Part shown: positions 1 through 10,796 of the stretch, piece by piece
Layout: each line of letters starts with the position of its first letter
How positions within the stretch are numbered: position 1 is the first letter of the stretch
Assembly: GCF_026151205.1 (NCBI RefSeq)
Contig: NC_087072.1
Coordinates: 193,501 to 257,500, forward strand
Reading direction: 5' to 3'
Length of the DNA stretch: 64,000 nt
Origin: Bolinopsis microptera
Lineage: Eukaryota > Ctenophora > Tentaculata > Lobata > Bolinopsidae
Translations under genes and position numbers: made by a program
Notes under the pieces: generated by a model
What the model was told of the DNA's origin: nothing
Seen by the model: the letters and a program-made list of their open reading frames with translations, nothing else
Databases searched by the model: none

Positions 1-361
1 GGATGTCTGTTGAACCTGTTTCGATTTGGGTAATGTACTTTTCGAGCGACCGTTGAACACCGATGCATAGGCCTCCTGATCTTGAGGATACCCTGTTTTT
101 GTTAAAGCAGCGGTAGTTGGGCACCACTACTTCTCCCTTTGTTTCTTGTAGACAAAATATCGGTGACATCTCGATGATCTCACGAAACTCATCAATCTCG
201 GTCTTGTTTCCTAGTGAGTGGTGAGATATGTTATTGATGTTCCATGACACAACTGAGAGGTCCTGATCATGGTTTTGTGCTGCGGTGTGGGATAGTTCAT
301 CAACTTTACTGCTATTGTCTCTCTGCAGTTTTCCCACAATTACGCTCCCTGTATTATTCAT
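1..361 (-). CDS. LINE ORF2, N-terminal part of the endonuclease domain (cut by the window edge)
   Basis: This frame starts at an ATG (minus strand, 359-361) that overlaps the end of the upstream ORF1 by 8 nt and stays open to the window edge. The reading contains VVSWNINNIS, then FCLQETKGEVVVPNY and SGGLCIGV, which match the first blocks (catalytic Asn and Glu) of the apurinic-like endonuclease of non-LTR retrotransposons. That enzyme nicks target DNA to prime reverse transcription. The reverse transcriptase should lie beyond base 1. The family follows from these motifs and from the ORF1 next to it; the clade is inferred as CR1-like. Confidence 0.85.
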   Translation of the reverse strand, partial: MNNTGSVIVGKLQRDNSSKVDELSHTAAQNHDQDLSVVSWNINNISHHSLGNKTEIDEFREIIEMSPIFCLQETKGEVVVPNYRCFNKNRVSSRSGGLCIGVQRSLEKYITQIETGSTDI

Positions 362-2882
362 TATGATCGTTGCTTCGGGTGAACTCATGTAAAGTTTGCC
401 TAGTTAGGGTTGACGTTCTATTAAGGGCATCTCGGCATCTGAGCCATAGTTTAGCTAAACCCTTGGGCGAAAGTCTCAGTGCTTCACCGTCTTTTGTAAC
501 ATATCTCTCCAAGTAGCCGCTGAGGTTGTCATTACCGACTGTGCATATTCGGTCTTCATAGTAGTTCTCTTCTCTGAGCCATTTTATAAAGTCACCCATA
601 TATTGGTTGGCAGCTTGAATCTTTGTGTTGAGGTTAGGGTTACCTGGTGTTGGTATTATGAGCGAGTAACATATCTTGCAATTGGTTTCTTCTAAGGCCA
701 ATCGAAGGATACTTTTAAAGTTTCTTATGAAAGTGGGGAACGTTAGCCCCCTCTTGATGTCATTTATTCCCAAGTGAATAAAGATTATCTCAGGGTTGAA
801 GCTTTTGATTTCGGATATGAGCTTCTGTTTTTCCACTAAGTCACTAACTGAGCTGTATTGAACTTTTTTAATATCATAACTTCTGGAGAATTTTCGCTGG
901 TCGAAGTCTTCATGGTAAGAATCATACACTAGGAGTACTTTCTTTTTTCTTTGATACTCGTGACTTGACTTTGTGAGTGATGCTTGTTGTGGTTTATGAG
1001 TTACTTCGGGAGATGCTTCATGCAAATTCCCTTCAGCCTCGCTTGGAGGTTGGTCAGTTATCGACGCCGTAGGTTCCGCATTAACCTCTAATATCTCCGA
1101 GTACAACGTGGTAGATGATGAGCACTTATGAATGGTTTCATCGCGATTTGACTCAACTTCCTTTGATATCGCCTTTTCTTTATCTCTAGTTGCGCTTAAG
1201 AGTTGTTGCAGACAATTGATGGTATCATTTTGATTTGGCTCACAAGTAAAGTCGCTTAGCTGATCCATTATCATCTTTTCTTTATCTTTAACTGACTCTA
1301 TAAGTTGTTGCAGGCCAAAGGTGATTCTTTCAATGTCGTCAGCAGATGGTTCCTCCATATCGGCTGTTTCATTTGCACTGTTTAGAGAATGAGGGATCAT
1401 TTCTTCGGTTTGAGTTGCAATCTCGTACACAGTTGTTTCTGTCTGGGCGCAACTGTCCGTCGTCGACGGACTTGTAGATAAACTGTTTCTTAGGGTTTCT
1501 GTCTGGACGCCGATATCCACTGTAAATGGACCAGTTTCTTCATGGGTTAAAATTTCATTTGTTACAGTTTCTCGTTGAGAGTCGGCATCCTGTGAGCGGC
1601 AGATGGTTGCTGTTTTAAGGGGACTATTCATTTTTAAATCTCGGCTTTTTTCTGCATCACAGTGACAAGAGCAGAGGACAGGCTTTGGAGAGATGTTAAC
1701 CAAGGACTCCAACCTATCAACCGTTTGGGCTATTGAGTTAAATTTTTTCAGGGTCTCTTCAGAGCACCGTTGACTATCCGTATTTAGCGCTTTGATATTG
1801 ATGAATAGGGTCTTATCATTTTCTTCCAGAAGGTGGAAGCGTTCAGCGATTTCAGTGTTGTTTTTAAGTGGGTTTTGTATTATGGCATCCATCTTCTTCG
1901 ATAGTGCTGCAACCATACTTTCTTGCTTTAATAACCGATCATCTAGCTTCAGCATACAATTTTCCAGCGTTTTTAGGGGGCTTTCTACAACACTTAGTAT
2001 TGTTGCGTTAATATCATGAGACTCAGGTGTTTGCTTAATTATGGTTGTCTTTATTCCCGGGCCAGGCTGTGCACAGACCGGTTCTGTACTAGTATAGTCG
2101 TCTTTGTGGTTCTGGCCCAACTTCGTCTTTCCTTTCTTCCCATGTTTCCCCTTCTTAGCATTTTTGTTTTTGACCGGGCTTTTATTGGCACCGTATAGAT
2201 CAATGAACAGACCTGTGAGCTTGTTTTTTCTCTTTTCAGGCGTTCCGGCGATAGATGCACCTCGAGCGCTAAGTTCTTTCACTACTGCATCGTCTGTCAG
2301 GTATACGATCAGTTCTTTGATAACTTTCGGGTGAAGGGCATATCTATCACTTGTAACACTGTTTTGCAACGGAGAGTTACTTGATGCCACATTGCCCAGG
2401 TACTCAATGAAATACACTCGGCTCCAGTCTGCCGTTTTGTTGTAACATTTTATGTTGCACTCTTTTAGCCAACCTTTAACCACGGCCCCGTTCCTTAATC
2501 TGACAACTTCTTCGTGGGCGTTGTTTTGTAAGAATGGGGTCGGAATGGTAATGTTTGTAATCTTACTGTTATTGTCATTACTGCCAGGTAAAGAGTCAGA
2601 TTGCGGAGGGTTACCAACTCCTGCTGTTTCCTGCTCTGTCTCCTCCGGCAGATTGGTCACCTCTACCTTACCCATCTTAAGTTCGTCATTGACCTGTTTC
2701 TCATTTGGGGCCACAGCAATCTCAGCAACACTTCCCTCTCCTTTATCTGTTTCTGTTTCTGTATTGACTGCGATACCAACATTTGAAGAACGTTCTTGGG
2801 CGAGATATCCATCTTCATCATCTCTGTCGTTGGGTACATTGACATCATTTTCTGAAATAGAGTCAGTTTCAGAGTGATTCAT
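354..2882 (-). CDS. LINE ORF1 with C-terminal SGNH/GDSL esterase-like domain (842 aa)
   Basis: The first third is acidic and low in complexity. A lysine-rich stretch follows near residue 240, then a short predicted coiled coil (about residues 295-340) and an SGNH-hydrolase-like domain in the last 200 residues. Esterase block III is clear as HLGINDIKRG. Block I reads VYDSYHED, keeping the serine in place of the usual GDS, and the C-terminal block reads LRLSPKG where the catalytic His is expected, so the triad looks damaged. SGNH domains in ORF1 are known from CR1-type LINEs. The frame stays open upstream to about 3095 without an ATG, then meets a stop, so the element may be 5' truncated. ORF2 follows with an 8-nt overlap. 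Confidence 0.85.
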   Translation of the reverse strand: MNHSETDSISENDVNVPNDRDDEDGYLAQERSSNVGIAVNTETETDKGEGSVAEIAVAPNEKQVNDELKMGKVEVTNLPEETEQETAGVGNPPQSDSLPGSNDNNSKITNITIPTPFLQNNAHEEVVRLRNGAVVKGWLKECNIKCYNKTADWSRVYFIEYLGNVASSNSPLQNSVTSDRYALHPKVIKELIVYLTDDAVVKELSARGASIAGTPEKRKNKLTGLFIDLYGANKSPVKNKNAKKGKHGKKGKTKLGQNHKDDYTSTEPVCAQPGPGIKTTIIKQTPESHDINATILSVVESPLKTLENCMLKLDDRLLKQESMVAALSKKMDAIIQNPLKNNTEIAERFHLLEENDKTLFINIKALNTDSQRCSEETLKKFNSIAQTVDRLESLVNISPKPVLCSCHCDAEKSRDLKMNSPLKTATICRSQDADSQRETVTNEILTHEETGPFTVDIGVQTETLRNSLSTSPSTTDSCAQTETTVYEIATQTEEMIPHSLNSANETADMEEPSADDIERITFGLQQLIESVKDKEKMIMDQLSDFTCEPNQNDTINCLQQLLSATRDKEKAISKEVESNRDETIHKCSSSTTLYSEILEVNAEPTASITDQPPSEAEGNLHEASPEVTHKPQQASLTKSSHEYQRKKKVLLVYDSYHEDFDQRKFSRSYDIKKVQYSSVSDLVEKQKLISEIKSFNPEIIFIHLGINDIKRGLTFPTFIRNFKSILRLALEETNCKICYSLIIPTPGNPNLNTKIQAANQYMGDFIKWLREENYYEDRICTVGNDNLSGYLERYVTKDGEALRLSPKGLAKLWLRCRDALNRTSTLTRQTLHEFTRSNDHNE

Positions 2883-3099
2883 AATTCCAACTTTTTCTGT
2901 TCCAGAGTCCTCTGGTTCTTGATCGCATGAATCGTACTCACTGTCAGAGTCGGCATGATCAGGAGCTGAGAGTTTCTTCTCGTGAAAAGGTTCAGAGTCT
3001 GTCTTCTTTTGTATATCTTTTACGGTTTTTGCAGAAATTCGCGTTAAAGTTGATGCCGTGGTGTCAGTAAAATGGCACAGATAAATATATATATTTCAT

Positions 3100-3479
3100 G
3101 ACTGGACTTCTACACAATAAAAGAAAGCGGTTGTGATTAGATCTTCGAAAGTCTTTGCATCGTTTATTTACATCAATTCTGAGAAATTATATCATTAAAG
3201 TAACTACAACAAATACGAATCATATACAATTGAGAATAAATACAAACTAAAAGCAGTGGGAAAATCTGATGAACTGAAATTTAAAAAAGAAACTGAAAGC
3301 CGTTAAAAATGTACTCTTATCTTATCTCTTATCTAAATACTGATAACTGATTCTCGGAAAATCACTTAAAATCACAACAAAAACCTGTAAAATTTATACT
3401 TAAGTAAAAAATGTAATATGCACGTCTCTGGAATAATGGTATAACTAAATAAAATCTACAAAATATACTAAAACTAAAA
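3100..3479. other. AT-rich spacer between LINE ORF1 and the Penelope-like ORF
   Basis: No coding signal was seen. It probably holds the 3' non-coding end of the Penelope-like element, possibly with a remnant of the LINE 5' region. No target-site duplication was found by eye. Confidence 0.4.
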
Positions 3480-6400
3480 CTAAGCTCCGGCAGATTTAAA
3501 AAGTAGATGGTTACTATCAAGGGTGTTCATACCCCCAAACCGTTCAAGGGTTTTCAATTGGGTCTGGTAGAACCCCTCTCTAGCTTCCATAGCCTTTTCT
3601 TTGTCTGCTTTACTAATATTAGGCTCAAATACTAAAGCGTCTACTATAATGACAGAAAGGTGCTTACTAAGTGAGGAATTATAGCAGGCTATGGTACTAA
3701 AATCTAAATCATGATCAATATCTAAAAAATGGTTAACTAATTTACAACTTCTTATACCTTTCTTTATGTGACTCTTATGGTTAGAGAATCTCTTAGGGAG
3801 ATTTGAGGTAGTATAACCGACATACGACTGTTTACAAGTCTTACACTCCATTAAATAAATGAGGTTATATATATTATAACTCTGACAAGATATATACTTA
3901 GTTATAGGGAAAACTTGTTTAGAATGGTGACTACTAAAATTGGAACAGGGGGACAGGAAATTTTGCTTACAAACATAACATTTACCACAAGCATGGCACC
4001 CTGGGTCGACAGCCCCGGGAACCGCCCTTAGACTTTCGGAGTCTGGTTCCTGGATCTGGCTTGCAGTTGTTTCTCTCTCATTATCACAGTTTAAAGTTCC
4101 ACTGGCACGGTACTTATTGTGTACAAGCAAGCCACCGATAGTTTGATTCTTTCGATGACTCACGAATACACTGTCCGCACGTACCAGCTTCTTCAGGGCC
4201 GGATCAAGGTTGAGAAGGTGCTTATACTTATGGATAATGCCCCCCATGTTGGGAAGTGCTGGATTTTGATCCATCACCATGGGTATTAAACAGGCAGTCG
4301 ACTCATCCTTGTCTTTAAGGGTATACAAGTTTTTCCTATTAGCTATATCACTAAATTTGTTAAAGGCATCTTCTATAATACTGGAATGATAACCTCGGGC
4401 TAGAAGGTAACGTGTATAGACCTCTCTCTGCTCCAAGAAGTTAGTGTCTTCACTGTTGTTCTGTCTCACCCGCCTCGCCACTCCAAAAGGTATGTTTTTT
4501 ACAACATGGTTCCTATGGCATGACGTGGGGATAAGGTAGCAGTGGGTGTCACTAGGTTTAGAGTAGAGTTTGGTGTGGACAACATCACCAACAGCATAGA
4601 CATAGGTGTCTAGAAACTCAACGCCGTCCCTAGAGTAGTCGTAAGTAAACAAAAGGTTTGGGTGGATACTATTGAGCCATTCCATGAATTGTAATAATTC
4701 CTCAACAGTACCGGGCCAAGCCATATAAATGTCATCACGTAATCTACCCCAGAATGCTGGTCTATGAGGCGGGCCATATTCTAGATCTCCTTCGTTAACT
4801 AAAATATCAATCTTATCCATAGCACAATCAGCATACTCACATGAGTTCTTAGGACCCATCGCTGCTCCACGCTCCTGGCGGTATGTTATACCGTTAAATG
4901 AAGCAATGTTGTAATCAAGAGTAATTTCTAGTGCACTAATAATGCATTCTGTACTAAACAATTGATCACCACTACTCCTTTTATTCAGGTGCTTAGTGCA
5001 TTGTTGGATCCCCATATCCCTAGGAATGTTGGTAAACATGTTAGATATATCGATGGCAACATGTATAACCTCCTTTCCCAACAATATGCTAGACTCGTTC
5101 AGGCTATCAATCTTCCTCAGAAAGTGAGGGGTATCAATAATTCTATAATTCAAAGTAGCCTTCTTCAATTCATACGCAGTCAAGGCAGAAAGGTTTTCAA
5201 TGTATGAACCACAGCCGGTGGTAATCATCCTCCCAGGATACAAAGGTGGTTTGTGTGCCTTGGGATTCAGGTACATGTTTCCATGCTGGTTAAGCTCAGC
5301 ACATGGAATAACCCACTCCTTGACCTTCTTGGACATACCTAATTCATCTTTAAACTCAATTGTCCAATTCGAAATTTTATCAATCAATTCTACAACTAAA
5401 TCATCTACATTATTTACAATACTATATACAGATCTATCATTTAAATGTTCACCTATTCGTTGAATATAATCTTCTTCACTAAGAAGGAAGAATCCTACTC
5501 CTTTATCGAATGGTCTGATTACAATGTCTTTCCAACCTTTGACTTCTTTGAGAGCTGCTCTGATGGGCGCAGCGATGTTATCTGGTGAGACGAATTTCTG
5601 AGTTGGCCTGTGGAGGTCTACTTCTGCTCTGCAGCATTTTATAAATGCCTCAAGTGCAGGGTTTTTACAAGATTCGAAAGTACGTGATGCATCAGTCTTT
5701 ATAAGACAACGTTCCATGTCAGTAACTCTCTTATCTGCTTTGTTGGGTCCACATTTAAAGCTATCAAATACAACTTTAGCTCTCATTTTAGAAAACCATC
5801 TACACAGATCGTTCTCGAAGCGGCTTAGATCTGGTAGGGGAGGTGTAGGTGCAAACTTGTGAGACAAGAAAAAGACATAGAGTTGCTCTTTACTAAGCTC
5901 TTTGTCTGTAAGATTTACAACTGTTCTGGACATGTTTTCCATTGACAAGTCTTCAACCTTGGGAAGAGTACCTTTGATTAACGTCCTCTGATGTCTGTGG
6001 GATGTGGTACGATTAATCTTTTTTCTCTTCCTTCTTCTCCTCTTCTTCACAGGTTTAGCATTATCCACATATGAAGGTGCAACATAAATAGCATAGTCCT
6101 TATCTCTCTTCAACTTAGATTCATGACGCTTGGTTAGTTCAAGTTTCTCCTTGTGCATTAAATTAGATAAATGATTCTCTAAATTTTCATGATCTGATGG
6201 GGGAAGTGCAGATTTGATGCAGTTTTTGAAACTATAAAAGCTTTTACGCAAAGTCTGAGACCTGATTACTTGATTATCTATGACTAAGTCTAGCATTCTT
6301 GATTTCTGTAACTGATTAAGCGCTTTACAGGATTCTACATAAAAAGTGTCTTTAACTGCACACCTAAAATTGATTTGAGTAGCAATACCTCTAGGGATAT

Positions 6401-6497
6401 TACCGTGGTCTCTCGTAGTCTGTAAGTATCTCAATTGACAAGATGCCCTAACTGATCTAACTGCTAAGTTGTCCAATTTAGGCATCGGGGGACTCAT
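3480..6497 (-). CDS. Penelope-like element polyprotein: reverse transcriptase plus GIY-YIG endonuclease (1005 aa)
   Basis: The start is placed at the first ATG (6495-6497). After a basic N-terminal region (KKRRRRKRKK near residue 150) comes a reverse transcriptase with AIDISNMFTNIP (motif A), GAAMGPKNSCEYAD (motif B) and RLRDDIYMAW (motif C, the RxxDD form typical of Penelope-like elements). The C-terminus has a Cys-rich linker (CHACGKCYVC) and a GIY-YIG nuclease, seen as YNLIYLMECKTCKQSYVGYT followed by LPKRFSNHK. This order is diagnostic of endonuclease-bearing Penelope-like retroelements. The frame is uninterrupted, suggesting a young copy. Element ends were not resolved; AT-rich sequence flanks both sides and a strong palindrome lies at 6743-6809. 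Confidence 0.93.
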   Translation of the reverse strand: MSPPMPKLDNLAVRSVRASCQLRYLQTTRDHGNIPRGIATQINFRCAVKDTFYVESCKALNQLQKSRMLDLVIDNQVIRSQTLRKSFYSFKNCIKSALPPSDHENLENHLSNLMHKEKLELTKRHESKLKRDKDYAIYVAPSYVDNAKPVKKRRRRKRKKINRTTSHRHQRTLIKGTLPKVEDLSMENMSRTVVNLTDKELSKEQLYVFFLSHKFAPTPPLPDLSRFENDLCRWFSKMRAKVVFDSFKCGPNKADKRVTDMERCLIKTDASRTFESCKNPALEAFIKCCRAEVDLHRPTQKFVSPDNIAAPIRAALKEVKGWKDIVIRPFDKGVGFFLLSEEDYIQRIGEHLNDRSVYSIVNNVDDLVVELIDKISNWTIEFKDELGMSKKVKEWVIPCAELNQHGNMYLNPKAHKPPLYPGRMITTGCGSYIENLSALTAYELKKATLNYRIIDTPHFLRKIDSLNESSILLGKEVIHVAIDISNMFTNIPRDMGIQQCTKHLNKRSSGDQLFSTECIISALEITLDYNIASFNGITYRQERGAAMGPKNSCEYADCAMDKIDILVNEGDLEYGPPHRPAFWGRLRDDIYMAWPGTVEELLQFMEWLNSIHPNLLFTYDYSRDGVEFLDTYVYAVGDVVHTKLYSKPSDTHCYLIPTSCHRNHVVKNIPFGVARRVRQNNSEDTNFLEQREVYTRYLLARGYHSSIIEDAFNKFSDIANRKNLYTLKDKDESTACLIPMVMDQNPALPNMGGIIHKYKHLLNLDPALKKLVRADSVFVSHRKNQTIGGLLVHNKYRASGTLNCDNERETTASQIQEPDSESLRAVPGAVDPGCHACGKCYVCKQNFLSPCSNFSSHHSKQVFPITKYISCQSYNIYNLIYLMECKTCKQSYVGYTTSNLPKRFSNHKSHIKKGIRSCKLVNHFLDIDHDLDFSTIACYNSSLSKHLSVIIVDALVFEPNISKADKEKAMEAREGFYQTQLKTLERFGGMNTLDSNHLLFKSAGA

Positions 6498-6742
6498 AAT
6501 GATAAATGTTACTGAAAACAAACCAAAATCTCATAAAAAGATGTCGGATGACAAACGGAGCGTGGAGGCTCTGGGGATTCTGATGTGTACCGAGCTTGTA
6601 GCTGATAGATTGTATATCGTCTCGCTTTATATACAGTAAGATATATAGTAAGATATAAGTATAACGTTGCGTGCACAAATAATTTACAAAGTGAATGTTT
6701 TAAACTGAGTTTCCTTGGCACAAGTTGTATAAATGTAGAATT

Positions 6743-6809
6743 ACATGGTTATGACATGGTTATGCCATGTAATGGTTATGACATGGTCATAACCACGTCA
6801 TAACCATGT
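6743..6809. repeat. Palindrome built from ATGGTTATGAC units
   Basis: A 22-base left arm (6743-6764) pairs with 6788-6809 with one mismatch around a 23-base loop. Both arms are made of the short unit ATGGTTATGAC, so this is a tandem repeat that has inverted on itself. It lies about 250 bp upstream of the Penelope-like start codon. Confidence 0.85.
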
Positions 6810-9468
6810 CATTTACCCCAAATATTTTTTGAAGTGTCACTCAGTCGAGGACTATCATCAAATCTAATGAAAACGATGTTAATTTTTTCCAAATGAACGT
6901 TCATGTCCGCAGTTTTTATTTTTAATATATTTTTTTATGATTGGATAAGTCAAACTGTAACGGTTTTGTGCAGCCATCACGTGGTATCAGGTGATTGGGT
7001 TAGCATTAGGTTCACACTATTGGAATTAGCAAGCTATCACATGATTATCATTACCCAAAATCCTCGAATGAGTATTGCCCTCCTCAAAATTGAATGCAGA
7101 TAAACACACATACACATTATACATACATAAGAGACTTCAGCAAGATTAAGCGGAGGAATGCAATTAATCCGAGCCCCACGGAGGTTAGTCAACTTGGTAT
7201 GAGAATAAAAGTAATACAAGGAGGGGGGCAGAACGAATAAAGGAGTTAATGAAGGAGTAATGATGTTACTGTACTTTAGAAATGTTGATTGTTAACGTTA
7301 ATTGCGCAATAAGCGAGATGCCGACGACTTGGCCCCTGAGATCCGGGGTCTCGCAGGGAAGATTAAATCACCCACTCAGTGGGGATTAGTGATGTGATCC
7401 ATGGATGATGGATAGAATAGAAAAACGATTTTATAAGTTTAACTGTAAGAATGTAACATTATAAGTGTAAGAATGTAACATTTATAACTATGAATTCACT
7501 TTTCCTTTCAATTTAAGTTTCAATTCAGTTTCAAGTTCAGCCTCGTTTTTCAAATCACCGTTGATTCCTTGCATGTTCACTTTTCTTTTCAATTTCAATT
7601 TCAACTCAGTTTCAATTTCAGCTTCTCCATCCATATCCCCCTCATTTCCTTGCATAAGGTTCTTCAGATAGTCAGCCACACTTTTCAGCAGTTCGCTTCT
7701 TTCATTGGCACACTCGGGAGAGGCAGAGAACACCTTCATGATGTTTTGCAGTCCTGATATTTAAATTATATTATTAAACTGTGTACGTTGCTCTAACCAG
7801 AGCACTCTCGCTTGCAGTAGCGCGCGAAACTGTGTACACAATTTATTCTTTCATCTATATTGAAACTATTGCTTCAAAAAAGAATTAAGCTTATTATTAA
7901 AATCGGGCTACAAAGTCGTATTATTTGCAATTCTGGTTAATATTTGTGGTATTCTAAAAAGTTGATGTACTATAAATTCTATAAATCCCTAATTAAAATG
8001 TAACCTTGACAAGGAGAATGGTCCTGAGTTGGTTCAATGTCAGCAGCCTCTACAGCTGCACAGGTGATAACAATTACAACAAACGAGATCATCATCCCAG
8101 AAATAATGAGTTAGCCGGAATTATCAAAATATTTTTAATGCAGACCACGTTATACTTATATAGGGTTATATTAGCGTTATATTATGTTTAAGAAGAGTTC
8201 ATGGAACGTTTTAACGAGTTTCTCTTCTACTAATTAATCTTATCTAGTTTACTGCTCGTATTATCGCTAACATTACACTTATATGTGTGGTATGGGCACA
8301 GCCTGTGCCTTAAAATACAAATAACCCTATAATGACTAATAAAGAGCTCAATCGCTGTAGAGCCACTGGAAAGCGATCAGAAAAAATTGTAATTAAAATT
8401 TATAATCTCATCAACAGGACTGGAGAGAATTTCCAAAATTTCAAATTCGAAATTTTTGTTTTAAATATATTTAAAGTCACTATTGTGACGGTACATTAGA
8501 ACTAGACAGAAACAAAGTGTGAAGGGCCTGAACGGAACCCCTCGGTTTCAGTTTCTTGTTTAACACTGCCGTACAACAAGGACATTCGCCGGGTTCTCCA
8601 AGGATGAATCCCCCTTTACTAATTTATTAAGATCCTCATTAACCGTTTGATCCTGAAAACACTGAAACCCCCTCCGCTGCAATGGTATATAGCTATACAG
8701 TGGGTTCCATATCTTTTCTGTATAAACACTGAAGCTTTTAATAAGCAGCGTCTCTTTCAATTTGCCATTGAAGATGTGAGGAAACTACGATCCTTACTGC
8801 TCTAAATATAAATCGTAGTTTTATAGTTATCACTTTTTAGTAAAAAACCAGAAGAGATTTGAGTGCCTTATTTTAGTCCCTTCTGTTTTAATTTTGAGCA
8901 TACAATCATATGAGCGGGATATAAATACTCCATTTCATTTCATTGTTAGCGGTTCTATCTAATTTCGGGAAATCAAGATCTGGTCTAACAAAATATCAAC
9001 CCGAGATTTAATTATGTAGTATCTAAAAGATATTTTATAGACATGCTGTTATATATATATATATCTGTATAAATTACATACATATTATGTAATGACATTA
9101 ACTCATAATAACCTCATAACCGTTTTTTATCGTATATAACCTAGTATACTTTAACAAATATTATTATTCTGTTATTTGAGCTCAGTATCCAGTGCTTTAT
9201 AACCTATAGACTATAGACTATAGAGTAGACCCAATATAAATACGCCTACAATAGTGTACATTCACTACAACGTAACATTACTTTTCTGAAGAATTTTCCC
9301 GAACACGCAAAAAATATTTGAAATTTGATATCAATGTTTTATCAATCTGTTGCTTGAGTCTCATTCGTGTGTGTTTAATTGTTGGGTATGATTTACTTCG
9401 TACGATTTACTATCGATAAAACGTAGTAGGGCATTTGACTTGTACACTTTTATAATAAAACAGAGGTT
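6810..9468. other. Non-coding stretch with weak small ORFs
   Basis: No gene could be supported here. A minus-strand frame at 7488-7739 encodes an internally repeated Glu/Leu/Lys-rich peptide (two copies of ETELKLKLK) of unknown nature. A copy of a dispersed GC-rich repeat (TTGCTCTAACCAGAGC, then CTTGCAGTAGCGCGCG) sits near 7788-7832, and an AT microsatellite near 9050. Confidence 0.5.
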
Positions 9469-10182
9469 ATGGCCATCGGCAAGAATACATCACAGAGGCC
9501 GTATACTGAAGCATCAACGGTGGACATTACAGTAGGAGACACGGCTATCCAGCAAGTCAGCAACTTCACTTACCTTGGGTCGATTATATCAAGTGATGGT
9601 ACTATTAACCGGGACTTGTCTGCACGGATCCAGAAAGCCTCAGGAGCATTCAATCAGCTCGGTAATATTTGGAAGAATCGCAATATCCAAACTAACACCA
9701 AAATACGGATATATGTTGCAGCGGTTCTAACAATATTACTTTATGGAAGCGAAGTCTGGAACACTACTTCAAAGCAACTACATCGCTTCGAAGTTTTCCA
9801 TCAAAACTGTTTGAGGAGAATCCTTCGAATTAAGTGGTTCCACCGGACGAGCAATGTTCAAGTGTTGGAGCGGGCAAGAATAAACCCGGTTATAACCTAC
9901 ATCAGTGCCAACCGTCTACGCTGGTTTGGACATGTTTCTAGAATGCCGGACACCAGGCTACCAAAGTATCTACTTGATTGGACACCTGCTCACGGCCGAA
10001 GATCACGTGGGCGGCCAAGAAAGAATTGGCGAACCTGTGTCCTGGAAGACGCAGTAACATTTACAGGAGATTCAGACATTGTATTTGATAAGGTCCGTGA
10101 GTTGGCAGGAAATCGCAAGCACTGGAGAGAGATGATACGACATAAGCGGCAATTCCTTGGTGCAGGCCACTCGAATGATTGA
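9469..10182 (+). pseudogene. 5'-truncated LINE: C-terminal part of reverse transcriptase (237 aa)
   Basis: The reading contains FTYLGSIISSDGTINRDL, ILLYGSEVWNTTSKQLHRFE, CLRRILRIKW and RLRWFGHVSRMPDTRLPK, the post-catalytic thumb and C-terminal region common to many non-LTR reverse transcriptases in animals. The polymerase palm and any endonuclease are missing, so this is a dead 5'-truncated insertion. The frame itself is intact to its stop. A short copy of the same 3' end (GHSND-stop region) recurs in reverse at about 25397-25455. A copy of the foldback-MITE arm starts about 40 bp downstream. Confidence 0.85.
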
Positions 10183-10221
10183 GGAGACCTTATCAAGTAT
10201 CAAGTAAGTACTTTTATAATA

Positions 10222-10445
10222 GTTTTATTTGACCCTACCCATGATGTGGACCGCTGCCAGTGTCTCTCTTTCCCAAACAAAAGGAAATGATATTAATTTG
10301 ATTGACCGTCTGCAAATTCAAAATGATACCAAGAATGAAATCGGTCGCTCGCTTTTCCCATTCATTCACGGCTCACGAATTGTAATAAGTTTCGATTGAT
10401 TACATCAATCACATGCTGTACAAATCTCTTTGGGTTGCGTTCGGG
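10222..10445 (+). mobile_element. Half copy of the foldback MITE family
   Basis: From about 10222 the sequence matches the left arm and part of the interior of the foldback element at 33484-33962, including TGGACCGCTGCCAGTG and GGGTTGCGTTCGGGTCGAT. No second arm is present, so this is a partial copy. Confidence 0.7.
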
Positions 10446-10796
10446 TCGATACCTAGTAGTAGACTTGTACACTTTATTATATATTTCCTTGCATTATAAT
10501 AATATGATCTTGCTGCCAGATGGTATGATTAACACAGTAACCATGGTAACGTTAAGTAAACACAGTAAAGATAACAGACAAAAACAACTGCACAATTTTG
10601 ATCAAGCTTCACTTACTCTTTTTACTAAAGGTCCGACGTGGCACTAATAAATCTATAACAACATAAGTTTCTGAAGTAAAATTTATAAGTAAAATAAAGC
10701 AGGCTTTGTTAAACTTTATTTAGCTGTTGTGCATCTAAGGGTGTTTTACCAATTTATATATTGCACTGCGTGGTTTATCTGATATATTCCCACCAG

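Noticed and set aside
3266-3290. Hammerhead ribozyme core (CTGATGA) next to the Penelope-like element
   Set aside because: It is on the wrong strand and lacks stem II and the GAAAC segment.
6498-6521. Eight extra codons before the Penelope-like start
   Set aside because: They would need a TTG start; the ATG at 6497 is more plausible.
7488-7739. 83-codon minus-strand frame with duplicated ETELKLKLK
   Set aside because: No start context, neighbour or domain supports it; low complexity favours a short tandem duplication.
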